Shown piece by piece: positions 47,423 to 56,972 of a DNA stretch of 64,000 nucleotides. Position 1 is the stretch's first letter, and each line of letters begins with the position of its first letter. This DNA comes from Streptomyces sp. JHA26 (GTDB taxonomy: Bacteria > Actinomycetota > Actinomycetes > Streptomycetales > Streptomycetaceae), in assembly GCF_002005565.1 (NCBI RefSeq), contig NZ_BDJC01000002.1, positions 62,001 to 126,000 of the forward strand. The letters run 5' to 3'. The translations under genes were made by a program, and so were the position numbers. The notes beneath the pieces are model-generated. The model searched no databases. It saw nothing but the letters and a program-made list of their open reading frames with translations, and was not told where the DNA came from.

Positions 47423-48685
47423 TCAGGCCGTCGACACCGCCCCCTCCGCCGGCCCCTCCGCGAGCACCTCCGCGAGCACCCGCGCCGCCCGCTCCACGTC
47501 CGCGAAGCCGACGTACAGCGGGGTGAAGCCGAAGCGCAGCACGTCGGGGGCGCGGAAGTCGCCCACCACCCCGCGCGCGATCAGCCGCCGCATGACGTCG
47601 CCCGCGTCGGGGGCCCCTCCCGCTCGAGCGGATCCGAGAGCGGGGGGACAGCGCAGCGCCACCTGGCTGCCCCGCTCGGCGTGCGCGACCGGCGTCACGG
47701 ACTCGACCCGCCCCTCGGGCACGTACTCCCCGACGCAGCGCAGGAAGAAGTCCGTCAGCGCGAGGGACTTGGCGCGCACCGCATCGATCGACACCCCGTC
47801 CCACACGTCGAGGGACGCCTCCAGGGCGAGCATGGACAGGATGTCCGGCGTGCCGACCCGGCCGCGCACCGCACCGGAGGCCGGGGCGTAACCGGGCCGC
47901 ATGCCGAAGGGCTCGGCGTGCGAGTTCCAGCCGGGCAGCGGGGAGTCGAAGCGGTCCTGGAGGTCGCGGCGCACGTACAGGAACGCGGGCGAACCGGGGC
48001 CGCCGTTGAGGTACTTGTAGGTGCAGCCGACCGCCAGGTCGACGCCGTGCTCGTCCAGCCCGACCGGCAGGGCGCCCGCGCTGTGGCACAGGTCCCACAC
48101 CACGTACGCCCCGGCCGCGTGCACGGCGGCCGTGAGCCCGGGCAGGTCGTGCAGCCGGCCGGTGCGGTAGTCGACGTGGTTGAGCAGGACGGCGGCGGTG
48201 CGCTCGCCCAGCGCCGACGGCACCTCGGCCGGGACGACGGCCCGCAGCGTGCACCCGGTCATCCGGGCCGCGGACTCGGCGACGTACCCGTCCGTGGGGA
48301 AGGTGGTGGCGTCGACGAGGATCTCGTCCCGGCCGGGAGCGTCCCCGCCCGCCATGCGGACGGCCGCGACGACCGCCTTGAAGACGTTGACGCTGGTGGA
48401 GTCGCCCACGACGATCTGCCCCGGGGCCGCGCCGACCAGCGGGGCGATCCGGTCGCCGACCCGCTCGGGCGCCGTCCACCAGCCGCTCTCGTCCCAGGAC
48501 CGGATGCGCAGCTCGCCCCACTGGCGCCGCACGACGTCCGCGACGCGGTCGGGGACGTGCGCCGGGAGGGCGCCCAGCGAGTTTCCGTCGAGATAGGTCA
48601 CGTCGTCGAGGACGAACCGCTCGCGCACCGCGGCCAGCGCGTCGGCGGCGTCCAGTTCCTCGGCGACGCTCATCAGCTCAGACAT
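47423..48685 (-). CDS. kynU: Kynureninase
   Basis: A 420-residue PLP enzyme that splits kynurenine into anthranilate and alanine. VTYLDGNSLGALP, VGDSTSVNVFKAV (phosphate-binding) and WDLCHSAGALPVGLDE are typical; the Schiff-base lysine is in CTYKYLNGGPGSPAF. The start overlaps the tryptophan dioxygenase gene end by eight bases. It forms an operon with the dioxygenase and probably the formamidase. Confidence 0.95.
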   Translation of the reverse strand: MSELMSVAEELDAADALAAVRERFVLDDVTYLDGNSLGALPAHVPDRVADVVRRQWGELRIRSWDESGWWTAPERVGDRIAPLVGAAPGQIVVGDSTSVNVFKAVVAAVRMAGGDAPGRDEILVDATTFPTDGYVAESAARMTGCTLRAVVPAEVPSALGERTAAVLLNHVDYRTGRLHDLPGLTAAVHAAGAYVVWDLCHSAGALPVGLDEHGVDLAVGCTYKYLNGGPGSPAFLYVRRDLQDRFDSPLPGWNSHAEPFGMRPGYAPASGAVRGRVGTPDILSMLALEASLDVWDGVSIDAVRAKSLALTDFFLRCVGEYVPEGRVESVTPVAHAERGSQVALRCPPALGSARAGGAPDAGDVMRRLIARGVVGDFRAPDVLRFGFTPLYVGFADVERAARVLAEVLAEGPAEGAVSTA

Positions 48686-49493
48686 AGGACCGCGCCGTCC
48701 ACAGCTCGGGAAAGACGTTTCCGCGGGCGCGCTTCTCCAGCCAGGCCACCCCGGCGGAGCCGCCGGTGCCGGTCTTGGCGCCCATCGCGCGGCGGGTGGC
48801 GACCAGGTGGTCGTTGCGCCACCGCCACACCAGCTCGGCGACGTCGGTGAGGGCCTCGCCGAGGCGGGCCAGCTCCCCGTTCTGGTCGCCGGAGTAGACG
48901 GCCGTCCAGGCGGCCTCCACCTCGGGCGACGCCTCGTACTTCCGGGTGACGTCCCGCCGGAGCACGGCGTCCGGGATGTCGTACCCGCGCCGGGCGAGGA
49001 GCCGGACGACCTCGTCGTACAGGCTCGGCTCGTGCAGCGCCTTCTCCAGTTCCGCGTGGACGCGCGGGGCGCCGCGGTGCGGGACGAGCATGGACGCGGA
49101 CTTCTCGCCGAGCAGGAACTCCAGGCGGCGGTACATGGCCGACTGGAAGCCGGAGCCCTCGCCGAGGGCGCCCCGGTAGGAGTTGAACTGGGCGGGCGTG
49201 AGGCCCGCGAGCGGCGTCCAGGAGGCGTTCAGCGCCTCCAGCTCCCGCACCGAGCGCTTGAGCGCGTCGGTCGCCACCGGGATCCGGTCCTCGCGCAGGG
49301 CGCGGGCCGCGGTCTCCCACTCGTGGACGATGACGGTGAACCACAGCTCCATGACCTGGGTGGTGACCAGGAAGACCATCTCTCCGGGATCGTCGGAGAG
49401 GGTGTGCTGGAGGTGGGTGAGCACGTCCGCCTTGACGTAGTCCTCGTACGGCGTGCTGCCCTCGAAGTCGAGATTCGGGGCGTCGTGGGACAT
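48678..49493 (-). CDS. Tryptophan 2,3-dioxygenase
   Basis: A 271-residue haem enzyme that opens the indole ring of tryptophan to N-formylkynurenine, the first and rate-limiting step. The blocks YEDYVKADVLTHLQHTLSD, EMVFLVTTQVMELWFTVIVHEW and QFNSYRGALGEGSGFQSAMYRRLEF (each in part) are the family's haem and substrate regions; RWRNDHLVATRRAMGAKTGTGGSAG completes it. It starts with ATG 49493 and is divergent from the DUF3151 gene. In Streptomyces this pathway also feeds antibiotics derived from kynurenine or anthranilate. Confidence 0.95.
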   Translation of the reverse strand: MSHDAPNLDFEGSTPYEDYVKADVLTHLQHTLSDDPGEMVFLVTTQVMELWFTVIVHEWETAARALREDRIPVATDALKRSVRELEALNASWTPLAGLTPAQFNSYRGALGEGSGFQSAMYRRLEFLLGEKSASMLVPHRGAPRVHAELEKALHEPSLYDEVVRLLARRGYDIPDAVLRRDVTRKYEASPEVEAAWTAVYSGDQNGELARLGEALTDVAELVWRWRNDHLVATRRAMGAKTGTGGSAGVAWLEKRARGNVFPELWTARSYV

Positions 49494-49686
49494 TTCTGTC
49501 TCCTGATGGCACTACGGGTAGCGGTCCGCCCTGCCGTTACCGGCACGGGGCCCCGGTCCCCGACGGCATCCTCCGCAATGCTGCCAGGAAATCGCAAGAC
49601 CCGCCCGTCGCGGGCCCCGCGTGCGGCGCTCGCGCTCCCCCTCGCGGGCGTCCCGGACGCCCGTCCCCGAGTGGCAGACTGCTTCC

Positions 49687-50106
49687 ATGACGACGCACAA
49701 GAACCTGCTCGGCGGCCCGGATCCGACGTACCTGCCCGAGAACGAGGAGGCGAACCGCCTCCTCGGCGAGGAGTCCCTGCCGCCGGCCGAAGTGGCGGCG
49801 AAGGACCCCACGTTCTCGCTCGCCTGGGCGATGCTCGCCGACGACGCCTTCGCGGCGGGGCGCGTGATCGAGTCGTACGCGTACGCCCGCACCGGCTACC
49901 ACCGCGGTCTGGACGCGCTGCGCCGGGCCGGGTGGAAGGGACACGGGCCCATCCCCTGGGACCACCAGGCCAACCGCGGGTTCCTGCGCTGCCTCGCCGC
50001 CCTCGCCCGCGCCGCCGGCGCGATCGGCGAGAAGGACGAGACGGAGCGGTGCTGGCAGTTCCTGAAGGACAGCAGCGCCGAGGCGTACGACGAGCTGAAG
50101 CGCTGA
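49687..50106 (+). CDS. DUF3151-domain protein
   Basis: A 139-residue soluble helical protein: NLLGGPDPTYLPENEEA, FSLAWAMLADDAFAAGR, ESYAYARTGYHRGLDALRR and GWKGHGPIPWDHQANRGFLR are the family blocks. It occurs widely in actinobacteria and its function is not known; the helical repeats resemble TPR-like folds. No Shine-Dalgarno sequence precedes ATG 49687; CAGACT at 49675-49680 would be a -10 box for a leaderless message. It is usually found next to fba in Streptomyces. Confidence 0.85.
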   Translation: MTTHKNLLGGPDPTYLPENEEANRLLGEESLPPAEVAAKDPTFSLAWAMLADDAFAAGRVIESYAYARTGYHRGLDALRRAGWKGHGPIPWDHQANRGFLRCLAALARAAGAIGEKDETERCWQFLKDSSAEAYDELKR

Positions 50107-50119
50107 CGAGCACGTGCGA

Positions 50120-50148
50120 GGGCCCGGCACCCCTGGGGTGCCGGGCCC
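50120..50148. terminator. Bidirectional terminator between DUF3151 and fba
   Basis: GGGCCCGGCACCC (50120-50132) pairs perfectly with GGGTGCCGGGCCC (50136-50148), loop of three. It separates two convergent genes and can stop transcription from either side. Confidence 0.85.
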
Positions 50149-50166
50149 GTCGTGCGCTTCGCGGCC

Positions 50167-51198
<1,032 letters not shown>

Positions 51199-51343
51199 CT
51201 GTCCGCTCCTTGTATGTGCGGGTGGGCGTGTTGGTGCTTATGGCCCTGACCTAGGACTGGGGGGCGACGTCATCGTCGGCCCCATCCTTCCAGACGAAGC
51301 GGGAATACCCGAGTGGACCCCGGCCCCGTCTCGGCCCCTGGTA

Positions 51344-51892
51344 TCAGTCCAGGCCCAGCTCGTCCTTGGCGTAGGCGTACCGGTACGGCACCCCCGCGCC
51401 CTCCTGGATCTTCTCGGCGGCGCCCGTCGCCCGGTCGACGATCGTCGCCACGGCCACGACCTCGGCGCCGGCCTCGCGCACGGCCTCGACGGCGGTGAGC
51501 GGGGAGCCGCCGGTGGTGGAGGTGTCCTCGACGACGAGGACGCGGCGGCCCTTGATGTCCGGGCCCTCGACGCGGCGCTGCAGACCGTGCGCCTTGGCGG
51601 CCTTGCGGACGACGAACGCGTCCAGGCGCCTGCCGCGCGCGGCGGCGGCGTGCAGCATGCTCGCGGCGACCGGGTCGGCGCCCATGGTCAGCCCGCCGAC
51701 CGCGTCGAACTCCAGGTCGTCGGTCAGGTCCAGCAGCACCTGTCCGACCAGCGGCGCGGCCTCGCCGTCCAGGGTGATGCGGCGCAGGTCGACGTAGTAG
51801 TCGGCCTCGAGACCCGAGGAGAGGGTCACCTTGCCGTGCACCACGGCCTTGTCCTTGATCTGCTGCAGCAGCGCGCCGCGTACGTCCGTCAT
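51344..51892 (-). CDS. pyrE: Orotate phosphoribosyltransferase
   Basis: A 182-residue enzyme that makes orotidine monophosphate from orotate and PRPP in pyrimidine biosynthesis. The PRPP-binding motif is VLVVEDTSTTGGSPL. The N-terminal VTLSSGLEADYYVDLRRITLD and FVVRKAAKAHGLQRRVEG (active-site loop) are typical. ATG 51892 is preferred; the GTG at 51898 would add two residues. It lies 10 bases after the aldose-epimerase gene on the same strand, so the two are probably co-transcribed. Confidence 0.95.
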   Translation of the reverse strand: MTDVRGALLQQIKDKAVVHGKVTLSSGLEADYYVDLRRITLDGEAAPLVGQVLLDLTDDLEFDAVGGLTMGADPVAASMLHAAAARGRRLDAFVVRKAAKAHGLQRRVEGPDIKGRRVLVVEDTSTTGGSPLTAVEAVREAGAEVVAVATIVDRATGAAEKIQEGAGVPYRYAYAKDELGLD

Positions 51893-51902
51893 GCGCACCA
51901 GC

Positions 51903-52691
51903 TTAGAGCCGGGTCCAGCTCCAGGTCGTCGTGGCCTCCAGCGGCTCCAGCGGCGTGACCAGGCGCGGGTGGGTGTTCAGGCCGTCGGGCGGCCCGGTCT
52001 GCGGCTCGACGCAGACGGCGGCCTCCTGCTCGTCGTAGACCACGGCCCACTGCTCCGGGCTGGTCACCTTCAGCTCCAGCCGGCCCGGCCAGGTCAGGGT
52101 CACGTCGACACCGTCCGGCATGCCGAAGCAGTCGTCCCAGGGGCCCGGCTTCGGGTCGATGCGGTGGCCGGTGGGCAGGTGGTCGTCGCCGCGCTCCTCC
52201 TGCCAGGCGGGGTCGAAGGCGATCGCCACGTCCGCCCCGTCGAGGGTGCGGTTGAACCACGGGTGCCAGCCGATCTGCGCCGGGAAGGACGACTCGTACG
52301 TCTCCACGGACATCGTCAGCGTCAGGGCGTCCCCGGCGAGCGCGATCACCTGCGTGACGCGACCCGAGTAGGGCCAGGGGTCGACGAGGTCGTACGTGAT
52401 GACGGCCTCGTTCCCGGTGACGCGGGCGGTGCGCCAGGCACCGTCGCGGGCGGTGCCGTGGATGGCGTGCGGCGGGGAGTTCAGCGGCATCCGGTGGACG
52501 GCGGCACCGTCCCGGAAGCGGCCCTCGCGGATCCGGCCGCACCAGGGGACCATCGGGAAGCAGCCGTAGCGGTCGCCCTGGCGCAGCAGCTCGGTGCCGC
52601 CGACACGGAGCCCGCCGATCCGGCCGCCGTTGCCCGGCAGCACGGTCGCCTCCGCGTCACCCGCGGTCAGCGTGATGGGTTCGTTACTCAC
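51903..52691 (-). CDS. Aldose 1-epimerase-family protein
   Basis: A 262-residue protein of the galactose-mutarotase fold. GRIGGLRVGGTELLR, CFPMVPWCGRIREGRF and PPHAIHGTARDGAW contain the arginine and first histidine of the active site, and QIGWHPWFNRTL the second histidine; the base is probably the Glu in VCVEPQTGPPDGLN. It would interconvert alpha and beta anomers of a sugar or sugar phosphate. Located immediately upstream of pyrE on the same strand. Confidence 0.88.
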   Translation of the reverse strand: MSNEPITLTAGDAEATVLPGNGGRIGGLRVGGTELLRQGDRYGCFPMVPWCGRIREGRFRDGAAVHRMPLNSPPHAIHGTARDGAWRTARVTGNEAVITYDLVDPWPYSGRVTQVIALAGDALTLTMSVETYESSFPAQIGWHPWFNRTLDGADVAIAFDPAWQEERGDDHLPTGHRIDPKPGPWDDCFGMPDGVDVTLTWPGRLELKVTSPEQWAVVYDEQEAAVCVEPQTGPPDGLNTHPRLVTPLEPLEATTTWSWTRL

Positions 52692-52806
52692 GCCACGACC
52701 CTACTGGGGTGATCAAGGGTGCCCCACCGGGCCGGGGCCACGGGGCGGACGGCGGGGGCGCCGGCGGTCCGGGGCCCGGCGCCGCGGCCCGGGGCGCGCC
52801 CGCGGG

Positions 52807-53649
52807 TCAGTGGCGCTTGTTGCGCAGCGCCCTGCCGACCACGATCGCCGAGGCCACGGCCAGGGCCGCCGCCGGGGCGGCCCAGCGCAGGGGGCTGCCG
52901 GACGCGTTCGCCTGGGGTGCCGGAACGGGGGCGTAGCGGCCGCGCGGCGGGGCGTGGTCCACCTCCTCGGCGCTGCGGCCGATCATCGTGCGGCGCGCGT
53001 GCGCGGCCTCGGCGGGGGGTTCGGCGGCTTCGGGGGCGGTGGGGAACCGCGGGGCGGCCGGGGCCTCCTCGGCCTCGTCGCCGTCGTGCACCTCGGGTCC
53101 GGCCACGCCCACGCCCGCGTCGGCGTCGGTGTCGACGTCCACGTCCACGTCCGCGTCCGCGTCCGGGTCGAGGGAGGACGGGGGGACCTCGGTGTCGAAG
53201 ACCGACGTGTGCCCCGGCTCCGTCTGCGCGGCCGCCGCACCCAGGTTCTCCGCGAACCGGGTCACCAGGCGGGTGGCGGCCGACGTCACCGACTCCTTCG
53301 GCAGCTCCGTGACACGCCCGTCCGCGGTGGCCGTCCCGGTGCACGCGAGGGTGGAACCGCCGTCGGCGTCCCGCACCCGCAGGACGAGCGCGAGCGTGAC
53401 CGCGCCGGTGCCGCGCGACTCCGTGGCGTCGCCCTCGACGACGTACGCCCCGTCGTCGCGCGCGGTCAGGCGCAGGGAGCCCCGGTAGGTGATGGAGCTG
53501 CCGCCGATGCGGACCTTCAGCCGTCCCGCGACGGGATCGGCGCCGGCGTCCTGCTGGAGCCCCGGAACCGCCCGGGCGACCCGGACGGGGTCGGCCAGCA
53601 CGTCCCTGAGCCGCTCGGCCGGAACCGGAACGAACACCTCATGCTCCAT
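52807..53649 (-). CDS. CoxG-like SRPBCC membrane-anchored protein
   Basis: A 280-residue protein. The first 150 residues are a START-like SRPBCC domain: MEHEVFVPVPAERLRDVLADP, AVPGLQQDAG and GSSITYRGSLRLTARDD resemble CoxG, the carbon-monoxide dehydrogenase subunit G family. A low-complexity acidic segment of alternating Asp with Ala or Val follows (near 53100-53160), and the C-terminus is one membrane helix with a basic end (AAPAAALAVASAIVVGRALRNKRH). No CO dehydrogenase genes are adjacent, so the domain may bind a hydrophobic ligand. Confidence 0.75.
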   Translation of the reverse strand: MEHEVFVPVPAERLRDVLADPVRVARAVPGLQQDAGADPVAGRLKVRIGGSSITYRGSLRLTARDDGAYVVEGDATESRGTGAVTLALVLRVRDADGGSTLACTGTATADGRVTELPKESVTSAATRLVTRFAENLGAAAAQTEPGHTSVFDTEVPPSSLDPDADADVDVDVDTDADAGVGVAGPEVHDGDEAEEAPAAPRFPTAPEAAEPPAEAAHARRTMIGRSAEEVDHAPPRGRYAPVPAPQANASGSPLRWAAPAAALAVASAIVVGRALRNKRH

Positions 53650-53769
53650 GTCTGCGCAGCCTACCCAGCGGGCGCCCGGCGCACCCCCCGTCGGCGCGAA
53701 CTCGTCCGCCCCGCGGCACTCGGGCCGTCGGCCGTCGGGGGACGTGCCGGGCCCGCGCACCCGGTGGGT

Positions 53770-55491
53770 TCAGTACCGCGGATGCACCAGCGTGGACGGC
53801 GGCAGTCCGGGTACGCGCGTGCCGGCCGCCGACCGGGCGGCCGCGGTGAGGGACCGCCGGGTGAGGGTGCGCGGGCGGGAGGCCGCCGGGTCGAGGCGCA
53901 GGCCGGGGGACGTGCGGGCGGCGAGGACGAAGCCCCAGTCCCGGGGTGCGCGGGAGGTGCCGGCGGTGGAGCCGGTGCCGCGGCCGTCGACGCGGTAGGC
54001 CACGGTCCGCAGCCCCGCCGCGCGCAGCGTCGCGTCGACGGTCCAGAACGCCCGGGGCCGCGAGGAGACCGGCCCGGCGTGCACGGCCAGCCGCCCGCCG
54101 GGTGCCAGCACGCGCCGCAGCAGGCCGTAGAACTCCTGCGAGTACAGCTTGGTGCCGGCCGTGACGCCGGGGTCGGGCAGGTCCGAGATCACCACGTCGT
54201 ACGTCGCGGTGGGCGTCGAGCGCAGCCGGTGGAAGGCGTCCGCGGCCCCGACGTGGACGCGCGGGTCGCCGTAGGCGTGCTCGTTCAGCGCGGACAGGGC
54301 GGGATCGTGCCGGGCCAGCCGGGTGAGGCCCGGGTCGGGTTCCAGGACGTCGACGCGGCGCACGCCCGGGTGGCGCAGCACCTCCCGCGCGGCGAGGCCG
54401 TCGCCGCCGCCGAGGATCAGCACCCGCGCGTGCGGTCCGGCCATGGCCGGGCGCACCAGGGCCTCGTGGTACCGGCGCTCGTCGCCGCCGACCCGCAGCC
54501 GGCCGTCCAGGAAGAGGTGGAGCGGCCGGCCGTCGGTGCCCCCGGTGAGGACCACCTCCTGCGCGTCGGTCCGGACGGCCACGCGGACGTCCTGGCCGTA
54601 GACCGCGCGCCGGGCCGCGCCTTCGAAGTCGTCGGCGAGGACGGTCGCCGAGGCGAGGACGGCCAGCACGACGGCGTTGGCGGTCAGCAGCAGCCGGCGG
54701 GCCCGGCGGCTCAGGTCCCGCCGGAACAGGCCGAGGACCAGGGCGGCGCCGACGGCCGCGTTGACCGTGCCGGTGAGCAGCGCGCCGGTCAGCTGGCCGA
54801 GGAAGGGCAGCAGGACGAAGGGGAAGGCGAGGCCGCCGACGAGGGCGCCGACGTAGTCCGCGGCGAACAGGTCGGCGACGGCGCCGCCCACGTCCTGGCG
54901 GCGGATGCGCTGGATCAGCTCCATCAGCAGCGGCACCTCGGCGCCGATCAGCAGGCCGATGGCGAGCGAGAAGGCGACCAGGAGGAAGCGCGGTCCGTCG
55001 GACCACAGGCCGCCCCAGCCGCCGGTCCAGGCGAAGACGGCGTACAGCACCATGGCGCTGGAGCCGCCGACGAGGGCGAGGACGGCCTCGACGGCGCCGA
55101 ACCCGGCCGCCGCGAACCGGCGCAGCCGCTTGGCGGCGAGCGAGCCGACGCCCATGGCGAAGACCATGACGGACAGGACGACGGACGCCTGGGTGACCGA
55201 GTCGCCGATCAGGTACGAGGCGAGGGCGACCAGTTCGAGTTCGTACACGAGTCCGCAGGCCGCGCAGACGAAGACGCCCGCGAGGACCAGGAACCGCCCG
55301 GTGCCGGGCCGGACGGGCAGCCGGAGGGTCTCACCGGATCCCGCCGCTCCGGCCCCCGCCGGATCGCTCGGGCCACCCGGCCCCCGAGGGCCGCTGCGAC
55401 GGTCCGGTCCGTCCGGGCGGCCGCCGCGCCCGTCCGCGCCGTTCCAGGACGGCGGAGGGCCGGGCGGAGCGGGAGCGTGCGGTTCGATCAC
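53770..55491 (-). CDS. speE: Membrane-fused spermidine synthase-like protein
   Basis: A 573-residue protein. The N-terminal 300 residues hold a Pro/Gly-rich tail and about seven membrane helices ([26 protein letters not shown] in part, then [24 protein letters not shown]). The C-terminal domain is a polyamine-synthase/methyltransferase fold: [39 protein letters not shown], then [13 protein letters not shown]. Such fused forms are common in actinobacteria. The soluble half has the GGGDG decarboxylated-SAM site and a DLPDP catalytic loop, so it may make polyamines at the membrane. The symbol is by family only. Confidence 0.8.
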   Translation of the reverse strand: MIEPHAPAPPGPPPSWNGADGRGGRPDGPDRRSGPRGPGGPSDPAGAGAAGSGETLRLPVRPGTGRFLVLAGVFVCAACGLVYELELVALASYLIGDSVTQASVVLSVMVFAMGVGSLAAKRLRRFAAAGFGAVEAVLALVGGSSAMVLYAVFAWTGGWGGLWSDGPRFLLVAFSLAIGLLIGAEVPLLMELIQRIRRQDVGGAVADLFAADYVGALVGGLAFPFVLLPFLGQLTGALLTGTVNAAVGAALVLGLFRRDLSRRARRLLLTANAVVLAVLASATVLADDFEGAARRAVYGQDVRVAVRTDAQEVVLTGGTDGRPLHLFLDGRLRVGGDERRYHEALVRPAMAGPHARVLILGGGDGLAAREVLRHPGVRRVDVLEPDPGLTRLARHDPALSALNEHAYGDPRVHVGAADAFHRLRSTPTATYDVVISDLPDPGVTAGTKLYSQEFYGLLRRVLAPGGRLAVHAGPVSSRPRAFWTVDATLRAAGLRTVAYRVDGRGTGSTAGTSRAPRDWGFVLAARTSPGLRLDPAASRPRTLTRRSLTAAARSAAGTRVPGLPPSTLVHPRY

Positions 55492-55578
55492 GCAGTGACG
55501 TTACGTCACTCTCCCACTGCGCTTCGTCACCCACACGTGTGAAACTTCCGTTCCACGGGTCCCGCGGGTTTACCCGGC

Positions 55579-56118
55579 TCACGCCCCGGACGAGCTGAGC
55601 TGCGGCGCCGGCACCCGGACGCCGACCCGGGTCCGGGTCGCCACCAGCTGGCCGTCCTGCGGATAGGCGTGCCAGGTGCGCCAGTGCACCTGCCCCTCGT
55701 GCCGGTGCGCGAGCAGCGCGGTGAAGGCGTGCGGGCTGCCGGGGAAGACGCCGGCCAGCCCGTGCGGGTGGTCGGCGACCAGGGCCAGCAGTTCCTGGGC
55801 GCGGCCCGCGAAGGAACCCGGCGTGAGCAGCTCCACGCGGGCGGCGAACTCGTACTCCCAGTCGCCCACCCGCTTGGCCACACCGAGCGGAAGCGGGGTG
55901 CTGCTGCCCGGGATGCACGCGACCGTCTCCGAGCAGCTGCCGCCGTCCGCCTCCTCCAGCAGCACTTGGTGGGAGGCACCGAGGAGCCGCAACTGCAGCC
56001 TGGAGCCCGCCAGTTCGAGATCGAGGCTGGCCAGCGCGGGCAGCGGTTCGCGCCCCAGCGCCCAGGCCAGGTCGGCGGCGCGGGTGTCGGTGTAGGCGGT
56101 GTTCAGGGTCGTGAGCAT
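55579..56118 (-). CDS. DUF2617 family protein
   Basis: A 179-residue soluble protein starting MLTTLNTAYTDTRAADLAWALG. It contains LQLRLLGASHQVLLEEADGG, EYEFAARVELLTPGSFAGRA and HWRTWHAYPQDGQLVATRTR, all DUF2617 blocks. The family is actinobacterial and of unknown function. ATG 56118 has GCGGAGC upstream; longer frames lack a ribosome site. Confidence 0.8.
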   Translation of the reverse strand: MLTTLNTAYTDTRAADLAWALGREPLPALASLDLELAGSRLQLRLLGASHQVLLEEADGGSCSETVACIPGSSTPLPLGVAKRVGDWEYEFAARVELLTPGSFAGRAQELLALVADHPHGLAGVFPGSPHAFTALLAHRHEGQVHWRTWHAYPQDGQLVATRTRVGVRVPAPQLSSSGA

Positions 56119-56516
56119 GGATCGGCTCCGCAAGCGCACAAGGGAAAAGGGCGTGGGGCCCGCGCACCCCGGCACTGTCGGGGAGGTGGCCCGGTCAGCC
56201 CGGTCGGCCGGTCAGGAGGGGGGTCAACAGGTCGTCCGAGGGGCTGCGTCGACGAAGGAGAGCGAATCATGAACTGTGGCGGTACCACAGCGTTTTTACC
56301 CAACTTCGTGGCGTTTCCATCCCTCGGGGGGCTCCACAGCTCAACTGTTCAACCAGGGCGTGCGCCCGGCCCGCTCGGTGCGCGCCGGTGTGCGAGAGCG
56401 CCCACCGGGTGTGATTCCCGATGGGCGCTCTCGATGGGGACGCGGGACCCGGACCCAGGCGCGGGTCCCCTCGAAGCGGATGCGGTTCCCCCTGGCCGGA
56501 GCTCAGCTGCCCCGTG
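56119..56516. other. Gap with terminator between DUF2617 and Cys/Gly protein genes
   Basis: Nearly 400 bases. It contains a strong hairpin at 56393-56433, annotated separately. The AT-richer stretch about 56260-56360 could hold the DUF2617 promoter, but I cannot pick boxes. No RNA gene is recognised. Confidence 0.4.
56393..56433 (-). terminator. Terminator after Cys/Gly-tailed protein gene
   Basis: CGAGAGCGCCCA (56393-56404) pairs perfectly with TGGGCGCTCTCG (56422-56433); CGGG/CCCG inside extends it. It lies about 84 bases beyond the stop at 56517 on the minus strand. Confidence 0.75.
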
Positions 56517-56807
56517 TCAGCTGCCTCCACCGCATCCGCCGCCCCCTCCCCCGCAGGACGACCCGCCTCCGCAGGACGAGCCGCCGCCGCAGGACGAACC
56601 GCTCCCGCAGGAGTGGCCTCCGTGGTGCCCGCCCGAGGACGAGCTGCTGTCTCCGGCCCACCAGCTGTTGTTGCTGCTGTAGCCACCGCCGGACGACCGC
56701 GAACCCCGGCCGCGCGCGCGGCCGGCGGTGGAGCCGCCCCGCACGCGGGAGACGATCCCGGCGAGGGCCAGAGCGACGACGACGACCAGGATGATGCCGA
56801 CGAGCAT
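56517..56807 (-). CDS. Small membrane protein with Cys/Gly-rich tail
   Basis: A 96-residue protein. One N-terminal membrane helix (MLVGIILVVVVALALAGIV) is followed by an Arg/Gly linker, a Ser/Trp segment (YSSNNSWWAGDSSSSS) and a His/Gly/Cys tail in which SSCGGG is repeated three times, giving five cysteines. AAGGAGGGTG lies just before ATG 56807, a strong ribosome site, so it is well expressed. The tail could bind metal (Cys plus HHGGH), form disulphides or carry a modification. Gly-Cys-rich C-termini occur in some TIGR04222-like proteins. No modification enzymes are adjacent. Confidence 0.75.
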   Translation of the reverse strand: MLVGIILVVVVALALAGIVSRVRGGSTAGRARGRGSRSSGGGYSSNNSWWAGDSSSSSGGHHGGHSCGSGSSCGGGSSCGGGSSCGGGGGGCGGGS

Positions 56808-56972
56808 GGCGTCACCCTCCTTCCATTCCCCCGGGCCCGTGGCCCGGAAGTTCCCCCGAAGCAACCCCCCGTGGGCGCCTCGCTTCCGATGGAGCTCGTT
56901 GCGTGAACGGGAGATGCCCTCGCCCGACGCGCCCCAAAGCAGAGTTGAGGAACTCCAGAGCTTCGGCGCAGG

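Noticed and set aside
49571..49600. GCAAT/ATCGC half-sites before tryptophan dioxygenase as an Lrp/KynR operator
   Set aside because: The arms match at only four of five positions with an 11-base spacer; too weak to call without comparison to other genomes.
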